From contig DATCRI010000065.1 in assembly GCA_036569045.1 (NCBI GenBank), forward strand, positions 1-50,402: 50,402 nucleotides of DNA. The letters run 5' to 3'. Positions 35,228 to 42,899 of this stretch are shown here, in pieces; the stretch's first letter is position 1, and each line of letters begins with the position of its first letter. The notes under the pieces are model-generated. The model worked only from the letters and a program-made list of their open reading frames with translations, searched no databases and was not told where the DNA came from. Made by a program: the position numbers and the translations under genes. Source of the stretch: Chthoniobacterales bacterium. Its GTDB lineage: Bacteria; Verrucomicrobiota; Verrucomicrobiia; Chthoniobacterales; JAATET01.

Positions 35228-36679
35228 GTGGAACCGACCTCACTTTCCGAACTGCTCGCCATTCGCCGCCAGAAACTCGACGCCCTGCACGCCGCGGGCG
35301 TCGCTCCCTATGGTCGCGGCTATGAAACCGATGGCGATATCGCCGGCGTGCGCGCGAAGTTCGCCGAAGGCGCTCCGCTGCGGGCGGCGGGCCGCATCAC
35401 CGCCCACCGCGACATGGGCAAGAGCCAGTTCCTCGATCTGTCGGACGCCACGGGCCGCATCCAGATTTTCCTCCACGCGAAAGAGATCGGCGAAGAGGCC
35501 TTCGCGATCTTCAAGCACCTCGACCTCGGCGATTTCGTGGGAATTGCCGGCGAGGGCTTCATCACGCGCACCGGCGAACCGACGATCCGCGTGACGAATT
35601 TCGAGGTCCTCAGTAAATCGCTGCGCCCGCTCCCCGACAAGTGGCACGGCGTGCAGGACACCGAGATCAAATACCGCCAGCGCTACCTCGATCTCATCGC
35701 AAATCCCGAGTCGCGCGACGTTTTTCAAAAGCGCATCGCCATCGTGCGGGCGATCCGTCGTTTTCTCGAGGATCGCGGTTTCCTCGAGGTCGAGACACCG
35801 ATGATGCAGGCCGTCGCCGGCGGCGCCGCGGCGGCCCCCTTCCAGACGCACCACAACGCGCTCGGACTCGATCTTTTCCTGCGCATCGCGCCGGAGCTTT
35901 ACCTCAAGCGCCTGCTCGTGGGCGGCTTCCCGAAGATTTTCGAGCTCAATCGCAACTTCCGCAACGAGGGCATCTCTCGCCGGCATAATCCCGAGTTCAC
36001 CATGCTCGAGGCCTACTGGGCCTACGGGGATTTCGAGAAGATGGCCGACCTCGTCGAGGAACTCGTCTGCCATCTCGCCGAGACGATTTGCGGAGGTCTG
36101 CAGATCGAGCATAGGGATGCCGAGGGCAACGTCACGAAGACGATCAATCTTGCGCGCCCGTGGCGCCGGGCCCGCTACGCCGACCTCGTCGAGGCCGCCG
36201 TGCCGGGCTGGTATGCGCTCTCGCCCGAGGCGCGTCGCGAACGCTGCGCCGAGTTGCGGCTGGATATCACGCATTGCGTCGCGGACTTCGAAGTCACCCA
36301 GCATGTCTTTGAAAAGCTCGTCGAGGAAAAGACGATGGACCCGCTTTACGTCACGCATTGCCCGAAGGAGCTCGTTCCGCTCGCGAAGCAGAATCCGGAC
36401 GACCCGTCCGTCGTCGACGTTTACGAACTCGTGATCAACGGCCAAGAGATCTCGCCCGGCTACTCGGAGCTGAACGACCCGATCGTCCAGCGCCAGCGGC
36501 TCGAGGAGCAAAGCGGCGGCGAGACGCAGAAGATCGACCACGATTTCATCGAGGCGCTGGAATACGGGATGCCGCCGGCGGGTGGCATCGGCATCGGCAT
36601 CGACCGGCTGGTGATGATGCTCACCGGCGCGGAATCGATCCGCGACGTGCTGTTCTTCCCGCACATGAAGCCGCGCTAG
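35228..36679 (+). CDS. lysS: Lysyl-tRNA synthetase, class II
   Basis: It charges tRNA-Lys with lysine. The ~483-residue protein has the N-terminal OB-fold anticodon domain (GRITAHRDMGKSQFLDLSD...) and the class II core: motif 1 around RGFLEVETPMM, motif 2 FRNEGISRRHNPEFTMLEAYWAY, and motif 3 GGIGIGIDRLVMMLTG, ending in the usual SIRDVLFFPHMKPR. There is no ATG start: GTG 35228 (used) or TTG 35222 are the choices. A small exported-protein gene follows after 8 bases and a CoaB-like gene after that, probably co-transcribed. Confidence 0.96.
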   Translation: MEPTSLSELLAIRRQKLDALHAAGVAPYGRGYETDGDIAGVRAKFAEGAPLRAAGRITAHRDMGKSQFLDLSDATGRIQIFLHAKEIGEEAFAIFKHLDLGDFVGIAGEGFITRTGEPTIRVTNFEVLSKSLRPLPDKWHGVQDTEIKYRQRYLDLIANPESRDVFQKRIAIVRAIRRFLEDRGFLEVETPMMQAVAGGAAAAPFQTHHNALGLDLFLRIAPELYLKRLLVGGFPKIFELNRNFRNEGISRRHNPEFTMLEAYWAYGDFEKMADLVEELVCHLAETICGGLQIEHRDAEGNVTKTINLARPWRRARYADLVEAAVPGWYALSPEARRERCAELRLDITHCVADFEVTQHVFEKLVEEKTMDPLYVTHCPKELVPLAKQNPDDPSVVDVYELVINGQEISPGYSELNDPIVQRQRLEEQSGGETQKIDHDFIEALEYGMPPAGGIGIGIDRLVMMLTGAESIRDVLFFPHMKPR

Positions 36680-36687
36680 GGCTCCCG

Positions 36688-37110
36688 ATGAAGACTCGCG
36701 TCCTGCTAGCCGCGCTTCTGGTGGTGCTTGGCGCGGCGCCGCTGCACGCCGCGAAATCCCGGGACGAGCTGCTTTTCCAGATCAATGCCGCGCTCCTTGC
36801 CGGCGATCGCGCCGCCTTCACGCGATGCATCAATTTTGCCGGCTCGGACAAGGCGACGCGCGCTTCGTTCACGAAGATTGTGGAGCAGATCTTCCGCTGG
36901 CCGACGCATTACGTCTTTGCGACCGACCGCAAGGATCACGACAACCCGCGTATCGAGCAGGGAGGGAAATTCTATCGCCTGAATGGTGACTGGAGATTCC
37001 AGGTGCACATTTTTCTGTCCAAGAAAACGAGCGCCGGCTTTGTCTTTCCGGCCGGATCGGTGGAAGGTAAATATTTCGTCCTCGTGGCCGTGCCGGAGAA
37101 GACCCCATGA
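36688..37110 (+). CDS. Small exported protein of unknown function
   Basis: A 140-residue protein with a clear signal peptide (VLLAALLVVLGAAPLHA, cleavage near residue 21). The mature part starts with a helix (RDELLFQINAALLAGDRAAF) and then carries a beta-rich half ending VEGKYFVLVAV. I do not recognise a family. It begins 8 bases after lysS and its stop forms an ATGA overlap with the CoaB-like gene, so it is co-transcribed with both. Its role is not evident from these neighbours. Confidence 0.7.
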   Translation: MKTRVLLAALLVVLGAAPLHAAKSRDELLFQINAALLAGDRAAFTRCINFAGSDKATRASFTKIVEQIFRWPTHYVFATDRKDHDNPRIEQGGKFYRLNGDWRFQVHIFLSKKTSAGFVFPAGSVEGKYFVLVAVPEKTP

Positions 37111-37736
37111 ATCGCGTGCTCATCACCTGCGGCCCGGCGTATGCGCCGATCGACAACGTCCGCCGCATCACGAATTTTTCGACCGGGGAACTCGGGGTGA
37201 TGCTCGCGAATGCCTTCGCGGCGGCCGGGAGGGATGTCGTGTGCTTCAAGGGTGAGGCGGCCACCACGCCGCTCGCCGCGGCGACGGGAGTGGACCTGCG
37301 CGCGTTTTCAACGAACGAAGATCTGCTTCGCCAGCTCGAGGAGGTCGACTTCGTGAGGGACGTTTTCCACACCGCGGCTCTCAACGACTACGAGGTCGAG
37401 AGCGTGCGCGATGAATACGGCACGATCCTTTCCGCGGCGAAGATTCCGAGTCGGGCGGGCGAGCTGAACGTCATGCTGCGGCCGGCGCGCAAGCTGTTGC
37501 CTGAACTGCGGAATCTTTTTCCCGGTGCGCAAATCGTCGGCTGGAAATACGAGCTGAACGGCGAGCTGGCCGATGCGCTGCATGCCGGCGCGCACCAGCT
37601 CGAGGATTGCGGCACGGACTTCTGCGTCGTGAATGGCGCGGCCTACGGCGACGGCTTTGGCCTGCTCGATCGGCAGGGGCGCGTGCGGCATTTTGCCGGC
37701 AAGGCGGAACTCTGCGCCGGCCTCGTGAGCCGGTGA
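37107..37736 (+). CDS. Stand-alone CoaB-like (DFP family) protein
   Basis: A 209-residue protein resembling only the CoaB half of CoaBC, phosphopantothenate-cysteine ligase, in coenzyme A synthesis. Visible are VLITCGPAYAPIDNVRRITNFSTGELG (nucleotide-binding loop) and HTAALNDYEVESV, which holds the conserved Asn of the AAxxDY region. At the place of the usual catalytic Lys (Lys289 of E. coli CoaBC) I read AHQLEDCGTDFCVVN, without an obvious Lys, so activity is uncertain. No CoaC partner is nearby. It converges on the carbonic anhydrase gene with 9 bases between stops. Confidence 0.72.
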   Translation: MNRVLITCGPAYAPIDNVRRITNFSTGELGVMLANAFAAAGRDVVCFKGEAATTPLAAATGVDLRAFSTNEDLLRQLEEVDFVRDVFHTAALNDYEVESVRDEYGTILSAAKIPSRAGELNVMLRPARKLLPELRNLFPGAQIVGWKYELNGELADALHAGAHQLEDCGTDFCVVNGAAYGDGFGLLDRQGRVRHFAGKAELCAGLVSR

Positions 37737-37745
37737 GTCGCGCGG

Positions 37746-38405
37746 TTAGCTGAAGCGAGCCACGACGGCGCGCAGCGCGCTTTCGACATTCGTTTCGACC
37801 TCTTCGAGGCTAGAGATCGTGACGCCGAGATCGTGCACGAGGCCGTCACGGAGGCCGTAGATGCAACCGTGCACGTTGAGTTTCTGCCCCCGCTTCCAGG
37901 CGTGGCGGATGAGCGAATTCTCGCAGAGCACACGGACCTGCTCGATGACGTTGAGTTCACAAAGCCGGTCGAGCTGGTCGGCCTTGTTTGGCGCGGCTTC
38001 GAGGAAGGCGCGGTGTTTTTTTGCAAGCACGCTCACGGAGTGCAGCCAGTTCTCGACCAGCCCGAATCCCAGATCGTCTTCGGCGAGCGCAGCCTGCACG
38101 CCGCCGCAGCCGTAGTGGCCGGTGATGAGGATGTCCTCCACCTTGAGCGCTTCCACCGCGTATTGGACGACGGAGAGGCAGTTGAAGTCCGTGTGCATGA
38201 CGAGGTTCGCCACGTTGCGATGGACGAAAACCTCGCCGGGGCGCAGACCGATGATCTCATTGGCCGGCACGCGGCTGTCGGCGCAACCGATCCAGAGATA
38301 TTTCGGCGTCTGCTGGTGGACGAGCGATTGAAAGAAGGTCGGATCCTCCGCCTGAACTTCCGCGGCCCATTTACGATTGTTCTCGAAGAGTTGTTTCAGC
38401 CCCAT
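37746..38405 (-). CDS. Beta-class carbonic anhydrase
   Basis: A 219-residue zinc enzyme that interconverts CO2 and bicarbonate. Zinc ligands are Cys41, His97 and Cys100 (IGCADSRVPANEI and ITGHYGCGGV), with the Asp43-Arg45 dyad of the active site. The runs FVHRNVANLV, VEALKVEDILITGHYGCGGVQAAL and the tail VHGCIYGLRDGLV match the Can type of E. coli. It is cytoplasmic and is a single gene, divergent from a small lipoprotein gene. It probably supplies bicarbonate for carboxylation reactions. Confidence 0.95.
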   Translation of the reverse strand: MGLKQLFENNRKWAAEVQAEDPTFFQSLVHQQTPKYLWIGCADSRVPANEIIGLRPGEVFVHRNVANLVMHTDFNCLSVVQYAVEALKVEDILITGHYGCGGVQAALAEDDLGFGLVENWLHSVSVLAKKHRAFLEAAPNKADQLDRLCELNVIEQVRVLCENSLIRHAWKRGQKLNVHGCIYGLRDGLVHDLGVTISSLEEVETNVESALRAVVARFS

Positions 38406-38487
38406 GCGCGCACGCGTTTAACGGGAATCCGGGCGCGTGTCGATGCGCGGACTTCCGGCCCGCGCGGCTTTCTGCTCTGCTGACGCC

Positions 38488-38646
38488 ATGAACGTTCGCC
38501 TGTTCCTTCTCGGCCTGCTCCTCGTCACCCTTGCCGGCTGCGCCTTCGACGAGCCCGCCCCCGCGCCGACGCCGGCCCAGTCGGGGCACGCGCATGTCGA
38601 CCAGGCTGCCCCGGTGACGGGCGGCGTGCTCTTCAACGGCAATTGA
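38488..38646 (+). CDS. Small lipoprotein
   Basis: A 52-residue protein with the signal MNVRLFLLGLLLVTLAGC and a clear lipobox (LAGC, Cys18). The mature part is Ala/Pro-rich (DEPAPAPTPAQSGH) and ends NGN, with no domain. The ATG at 38488 is preferred to an upstream in-frame start at 38437, since the signal begins here. It lies 75 bases before ilvB and is probably transcribed separately or read through into it. The function is unknown. Confidence 0.65.
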   Translation: MNVRLFLLGLLLVTLAGCAFDEPAPAPTPAQSGHAHVDQAAPVTGGVLFNGN

Positions 38647-38721
38647 TCCGTTCCGGTTCTCGGGCGGACCAATCGCGGCTTGCTTCGGGGTCGGAGTTCT
38701 GGCATTTTTCCCAGTTCTCTT

Positions 38722-40500
38722 ATGGCCACGAAATCGTCCCGTCGCACTCCCGCTAAAGCTGCCGCTCCCGACCGCGGCAAGAAAATGAACGGCGCGGACA
38801 TTCTCGTCAGCTGCCTCGAGCGCGAGGGCGTCGACACGATTTTCGCCTATCCCGGCGGTTGCTCGATGCCGATCCATCAGGCGCTCACCCGTTCGAAGAA
38901 GATCCGCACGATCCTGCCTCGCCACGAGCAGGGCGGCGTGTTTGCCGCGGAAGGCTATGCCCGCGCGACCGGCAAGGCCGGCGTTTGCATGGGGACCTCG
39001 GGACCCGGCGCGACGAATCTTGTGACCGGCATCGCCGACGCGTTCATGGACTCCACTCCGCTGGTGGCGATCACCGGCCAGGTGCCGCAGTCGATGATCG
39101 GCCGCGGCGCGTTCCAGGAGACGGACATGTTTGGCATCACCCTGCCGGTGGTGAAGCACAGCTACCTCGTGTGGGACATCAACGACATCCCGCGCATCGT
39201 GAAGGAAGCCTTCCACATCGCGACGACCGGCCGGCCGGGCCCGGTGCTCATCGATATCCCGAAGAACATCCAGCAGGAGGAGACGCAGCCGATCTATCCG
39301 ACGAGCGTGAACCTCCGCGGCTACCGGATCGACTACAAGGCCGACGACGTGGCCTTGAACGAGATGATCGGCCTCATCAACAATGCGAAGCAGCCGATGA
39401 TCTATTGCGGCGGCGGCATCATCACCGGTGAGGCGCATCGTGAGCTGCTCGAGTTCGTCGAGCGCACGCAGATTCCCGTGGCAACAACGCTGATGGGTAT
39501 CGGCTGTTTCCCGGAGACGCACCCGCTCTCGCTCAAGTGGCTCGGCATGCATGGCACCGTTTACGCGAACAACGCGGTGAACGAGGCGGACCTCCTGCTC
39601 GCAATCGGCGTGCGCTTCGACGACCGCGTGACCGGCAAGGTCGAGAAATTCTGCGAGCACGGCACGATCGTCCACATCGACATCGACAACTCCGAGCTGA
39701 ACAAGAACAAGCTCGTGAAGCTGCCGATTCACAGCGACGTGAAATACGCGCTGCGTCGGACAAATCAGATCCTCGAAAAGGGCGGGTTCAAGCGCGTGAA
39801 GTCCGCGTTCAACCGTTTCCCGGCCTGGTATAAGCAGATCGAGGGCTGGAAGAAAAGTTTCCCGCTTACGTTCAAGGACACGCCCGACGTGATCCAGCCG
39901 CAATACGTCATTCGCATGCTCAACGACATGACGAAGGGGCAGGCCATCATTGCGACCGGCGTGGGCCAGCACCAGATGTGGGCCGCGCAGTATTACAATT
40001 TCACGGAGCCGCGCACGCTCATCACCTCGGCCGGGCTCGGCTCGATGGGCTACGGCTATCCGGCGGCGATGGGCGCCAAGATGGGCCGCCCCGACAAGCA
40101 GGTGATCGACATCGACGGCGACGGATCTTTCCTCATGAACGTCCAGGAGCTCGCCACCACGCACGTGGAAGGCATTGCGGCCAAGGTGATCATCCTGAAC
40201 AACCAGCATCTCGGCATGGTGGTGCAATGGGAGGACCGCTTCTACGGCAGCAATCGCGGGCACACCTTCCTCGGCGATCCCAAGGATCTCGGCCGCATCT
40301 ACCCCGACTATGTGGAGATCTGCAAGGGCTTCGGGGTCACCTGCGAACGCGTGACCCACAAGAAGGATCTGCCGGGGGCCATTCAGCGCCTGCTCGATTC
40401 GAAGGAGACTTACGTCCTCGACGTGATGACCCCTTACACCGAGCACGTGCTGCCGATGATTCCCACGCAGATGACTTACAAGGACGTCATCACGGAGTAG
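38722..40500 (+). CDS. ilvB: Acetolactate synthase, large (catalytic) subunit
   Basis: A thiamine-diphosphate enzyme, first common step of valine, leucine and isoleucine synthesis. The 592-residue protein has a basic Lys/Ala/Arg N-terminal extension of ~20 residues before MNGADILVSCLEREGVDTIF. Then come FAYPGGCSMPIHQAL, the catalytic Glu in LPRHEQGGVFAAEGYARATGK, GTSGPGATNLVTGIADA, TGQVPQ, and the ThDP-binding DIDGDGSFLMNVQELAT...NNQHLGMV. The regulatory subunit gene ilvN does not follow; a terminator does. The 75-base leader shows no obvious attenuator peptide. The start is the ATG at 38722. Confidence 0.95.
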   Translation: MATKSSRRTPAKAAAPDRGKKMNGADILVSCLEREGVDTIFAYPGGCSMPIHQALTRSKKIRTILPRHEQGGVFAAEGYARATGKAGVCMGTSGPGATNLVTGIADAFMDSTPLVAITGQVPQSMIGRGAFQETDMFGITLPVVKHSYLVWDINDIPRIVKEAFHIATTGRPGPVLIDIPKNIQQEETQPIYPTSVNLRGYRIDYKADDVALNEMIGLINNAKQPMIYCGGGIITGEAHRELLEFVERTQIPVATTLMGIGCFPETHPLSLKWLGMHGTVYANNAVNEADLLLAIGVRFDDRVTGKVEKFCEHGTIVHIDIDNSELNKNKLVKLPIHSDVKYALRRTNQILEKGGFKRVKSAFNRFPAWYKQIEGWKKSFPLTFKDTPDVIQPQYVIRMLNDMTKGQAIIATGVGQHQMWAAQYYNFTEPRTLITSAGLGSMGYGYPAAMGAKMGRPDKQVIDIDGDGSFLMNVQELATTHVEGIAAKVIILNNQHLGMVVQWEDRFYGSNRGHTFLGDPKDLGRIYPDYVEICKGFGVTCERVTHKKDLPGAIQRLLDSKETYVLDVMTPYTEHVLPMIPTQMTYKDVITE

Positions 40501-40508
40501 AAGTTTCC

Positions 40509-40540
40509 AAGCCGCGAGGGGGAAGCTCTCGCGGCTTTTT
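40509..40540 (+). terminator. Rho-independent terminator after ilvB
   Basis: A 10-bp GC-rich stem (AAGCCGCGAG / CTCGCGGCTT) with a 9-base loop is followed at once by a run of T residues. It begins 9 bases after the ilvB stop and is the clearest intrinsic terminator in the window. It also separates ilvB from the convergent gene at 40543. Confidence 0.9.
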
Positions 40541-40542
40541 GT

Positions 40543-41043
40543 TCAAAAGTCTTGCTCGAGCTTCGCGGGCAGGTCGGCTTGCGGCTGGGTCACTTCGACG
40601 AGAGCCCAGTCCCATGGCATCCAGCTTTCTTTGCGCCACTTGAAGGAGAAGGGCGCGGTGAGATTCTCGGATTCCTGCATCACAAATTGTGCGATCGGGC
40701 CACCCGAGCCCACGATGCGAATTCTTTCCTGAACGACGAGATTTCGGTCATCCCGGAAGAGAATTTCCTCCTCCGGGATCACACCGAGCGCGAGAAAATC
40801 CGCAAAGATTTGCGGGAGGTGTTTCAGAATCTTCGGCTTCGTTTGGCCCCACGGGTCTTTGTAGTTCGCGGAAATGAACCCGCCAACCGTGACCCATTTT
40901 CGATCCTCGACGGCGCGGAGAAGATTTTTTTGATGCAGGCGCACCTGCCGACCGGGCAACCAATGAAGGGTCGCGAGAAGCAAGGCGACCGCGGCGGAGC
41001 CGAGGATGATGCGATCTGCGGAAAGTCGAGGCAACGTGATCAC
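40543..41043 (-). CDS. Membrane-anchored protein of unknown function
   Basis: A 166-residue protein with a hydrophobic N-terminal segment (IILGSAAVALLLATLHWL) followed by a soluble alpha/beta part, with runs such as VGGFISANYKDPWGQTK and FSFKWRKESWMPWDWALVEV. The middle to end looks like the NTF2-like or small sensor-type folds that have this kind of WxxWDW end, but I cannot name it. It starts with GTG one base after the stop of the metzincin-type protease gene, so the two are co-transcribed. It may assist that protease or be unrelated. Confidence 0.65.
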   Translation of the reverse strand: MITLPRLSADRIILGSAAVALLLATLHWLPGRQVRLHQKNLLRAVEDRKWVTVGGFISANYKDPWGQTKPKILKHLPQIFADFLALGVIPEEEILFRDDRNLVVQERIRIVGSGGPIAQFVMQESENLTAPFSFKWRKESWMPWDWALVEVTQPQADLPAKLEQDF

Positions 41044-41044
41044 C

Positions 41045-42796
41045 TTAAGGCGTGCGAAGGATGATCACCTTCACGGGAGAAGACTCCAGATTGGAAAGAT
41101 CCACCGCGATGATTTTCACGACAGTGCGGCCAATTCGCGGCCGCAGGGTGAGCTTCCATTGTTTGGTTCCCTTGGCGATGGCGAATTTCTCCTGGCCGGT
41201 CACCTTGTAGATAACGCGATCGAGGCCCGAGTCGTCACTGGCGGTTCCGCGGAGGATGATACGAGCGCTGTGGGTCTGGAGCTGCGCGCGGCCTCTCAGA
41301 GTGAGCTTGGGAGGAGTGATGTCAGCTTTGGGGAGCGATTCGTCGGGGAGGGGGCTGGGGCTGGCGCTGGGAGTGGGCGTCGGGGATGGAGTTTCGGGAG
41401 CGACTCGGAAGTCCGCGATGAGGATGGACGTATCCCGGATGGTGGCGGCGTTGTTCGCGGTGCCTTCCTGGCCGGTGGGGGTGCCGAGGTAGTCGAGATT
41501 GGGATCGGAGAACCGCAGAATGCGGGTCGCGCTCTTGCGGGAGGCGTCGCCGGTGGAGGCGACAACGGTTACGAAGGCGGCGCCGCTGCTGAGGAAATAG
41601 TGGGCGAAAGAGTCGGCGTAGTAGGATGTGGGCGTCGAAGAATAGCTGTCGCGCAGATGGCGGCATCCGTGATTGTGGCCGACTTCGTGGACGAAGGTGC
41701 TGGTGGGATTTTTCGCGCGAACGACGTTGAATGCGTTCCTGAGGCCAATGGTGGACTGGTAGTTGACGTTGGAAAGGCCGCCATCGACGTTGCTGTCGAT
41801 CCACAAGGAAACGATGTCGGCCCCCACCTGGTCGCGGTAGGCGTGCACCTCGTCGATCTTCCCGTCGGCGGTGCTGCGGAGTTCTGCGAGGGCGCGATCC
41901 ATTCCTTCGCTTGCGGGGTAGTCATAGTCGATCGGGTTGACGGCCACGGCCCGAAGGGTGACCGCGATGTTGGAATCGGAGAGCGCGGTGTTCCCGTCTG
42001 TGATGGAGGTCTGGATCTTTGCGCGAATATCAGCGTCGTCGGAGGGAACTCCGACGGCGCCACCTACCGAGACTCGTGCCTGGTCGTTGAAATAGATGGC
42101 GATGTCTTCGACGACATTTGCGGGAGCGGCGCGCGCAGTGCGAGAGGTGCTCGGCGGGGTCGTAGACGATGAGACGGTGGTGTCGGAGTCGGTGTCGGAA
42201 CCACTCGCGCGATCGGCAGCGCATGGAAGGTCGCTGGCGGCGGTGAGTTTCTCGACCCGGATGTTGCCTCCCGGACCGCGGCGGATCTCGAAGTTTCCCA
42301 GCTGCGCACCGTGGATCGACGCGTAAATCGCGTCGCCGTGCACGCTGATGGCGACGCGTCCCAGCGGAACTCCATCGATTCGGCCGGCGAGGGCGTGCGC
42401 CTTCGTGGCGCGGTCGAGCGATTGTGAGGAGGTGATGGTGACGGGCACAGCGAGATCTGGGGAAAGTTGCAGGGTGATCCGGTCGCCCCGGCGGTAATTC
42501 GGAATCGGCCTGGTTCCAAAGACGAGTTCGCGAGTGACTCCCTGATAAGTTGGTGCGGTGGGGGGAATCGGAGAAAGGATCGGGGTGAGATTTGCGGATG
42601 CAACCGGGATTGGAGCCGGCGCTGCGGAGGGAGCGGCGGGCAATGGCAGGGCGCGCGCCGAAATGGGGGAGGGAGCTGCGGGGGAGAGAGCCGGCGGGAG
42701 CTTTGCGACGGGTGTCGGCGATTCGAGGAGATGAAAGGCTCCGAGGGCAATGGCTGCACCTCCAACCAGCCCGCCAAGAATTTGACCGCCCTTCAT
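41045..42796 (-). CDS. Secreted zinc metalloprotease (metzincin, reprolysin/M12-like)
   Basis: A 583-residue exported protein. The N-terminus is a hydrophobic segment (ILGGLVGGAAIALGAFHLL) followed by a Pro/Ala-rich stretch. The zinc site is FVHEVGHNHGCRH: His370, Glu371, His374 and His380, the HExxHxxGxxH of metzincins. A later run, RILRFSDPNLDYLGTPTG, is common in bacterial M12-like proteases, which usually have a Met-turn (MAY) just before it; here I read VVAS, with no Met. A Thr/Pro/Ser linker (~473-490) leads to a C-terminal module of ~90 residues, similar to the one ending the subtilase at 31.1 kb. Confidence 0.85.
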   Translation of the reverse strand: MKGGQILGGLVGGAAIALGAFHLLESPTPVAKLPPALSPAAPSPISARALPLPAAPSAAPAPIPVASANLTPILSPIPPTAPTYQGVTRELVFGTRPIPNYRRGDRITLQLSPDLAVPVTITSSQSLDRATKAHALAGRIDGVPLGRVAISVHGDAIYASIHGAQLGNFEIRRGPGGNIRVEKLTAASDLPCAADRASGSDTDSDTTVSSSTTPPSTSRTARAAPANVVEDIAIYFNDQARVSVGGAVGVPSDDADIRAKIQTSITDGNTALSDSNIAVTLRAVAVNPIDYDYPASEGMDRALAELRSTADGKIDEVHAYRDQVGADIVSLWIDSNVDGGLSNVNYQSTIGLRNAFNVVRAKNPTSTFVHEVGHNHGCRHLRDSYSSTPTSYYADSFAHYFLSSGAAFVTVVASTGDASRKSATRILRFSDPNLDYLGTPTGQEGTANNAATIRDTSILIADFRVAPETPSPTPTPSASPSPLPDESLPKADITPPKLTLRGRAQLQTHSARIILRGTASDDSGLDRVIYKVTGQEKFAIAKGTKQWKLTLRPRIGRTVVKIIAVDLSNLESSPVKVIILRTP

Positions 42797-42899
42797 CCGG
42801 TGGGAGACTTACGTTGCCGGATGCCCCAGGGCAAGGCGCCGAACGATGATGGGATAATTTTCTCGGCGGTCGATAGCCCGTGCGAGCTTGGTCGGCGCG

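Noticed and set aside
38647-38721. Attenuator or leader peptide before ilvB
   Set aside because: The 75-base leader has no run of Leu, Val or Ile codons and no paired hairpins of the attenuator type.
38371-40446. A 691-codon minus-strand open frame opposite ilvB
   Set aside because: It is antisense to a strongly conserved gene and has His/Arg/Ala-rich composition with no recognisable domain.
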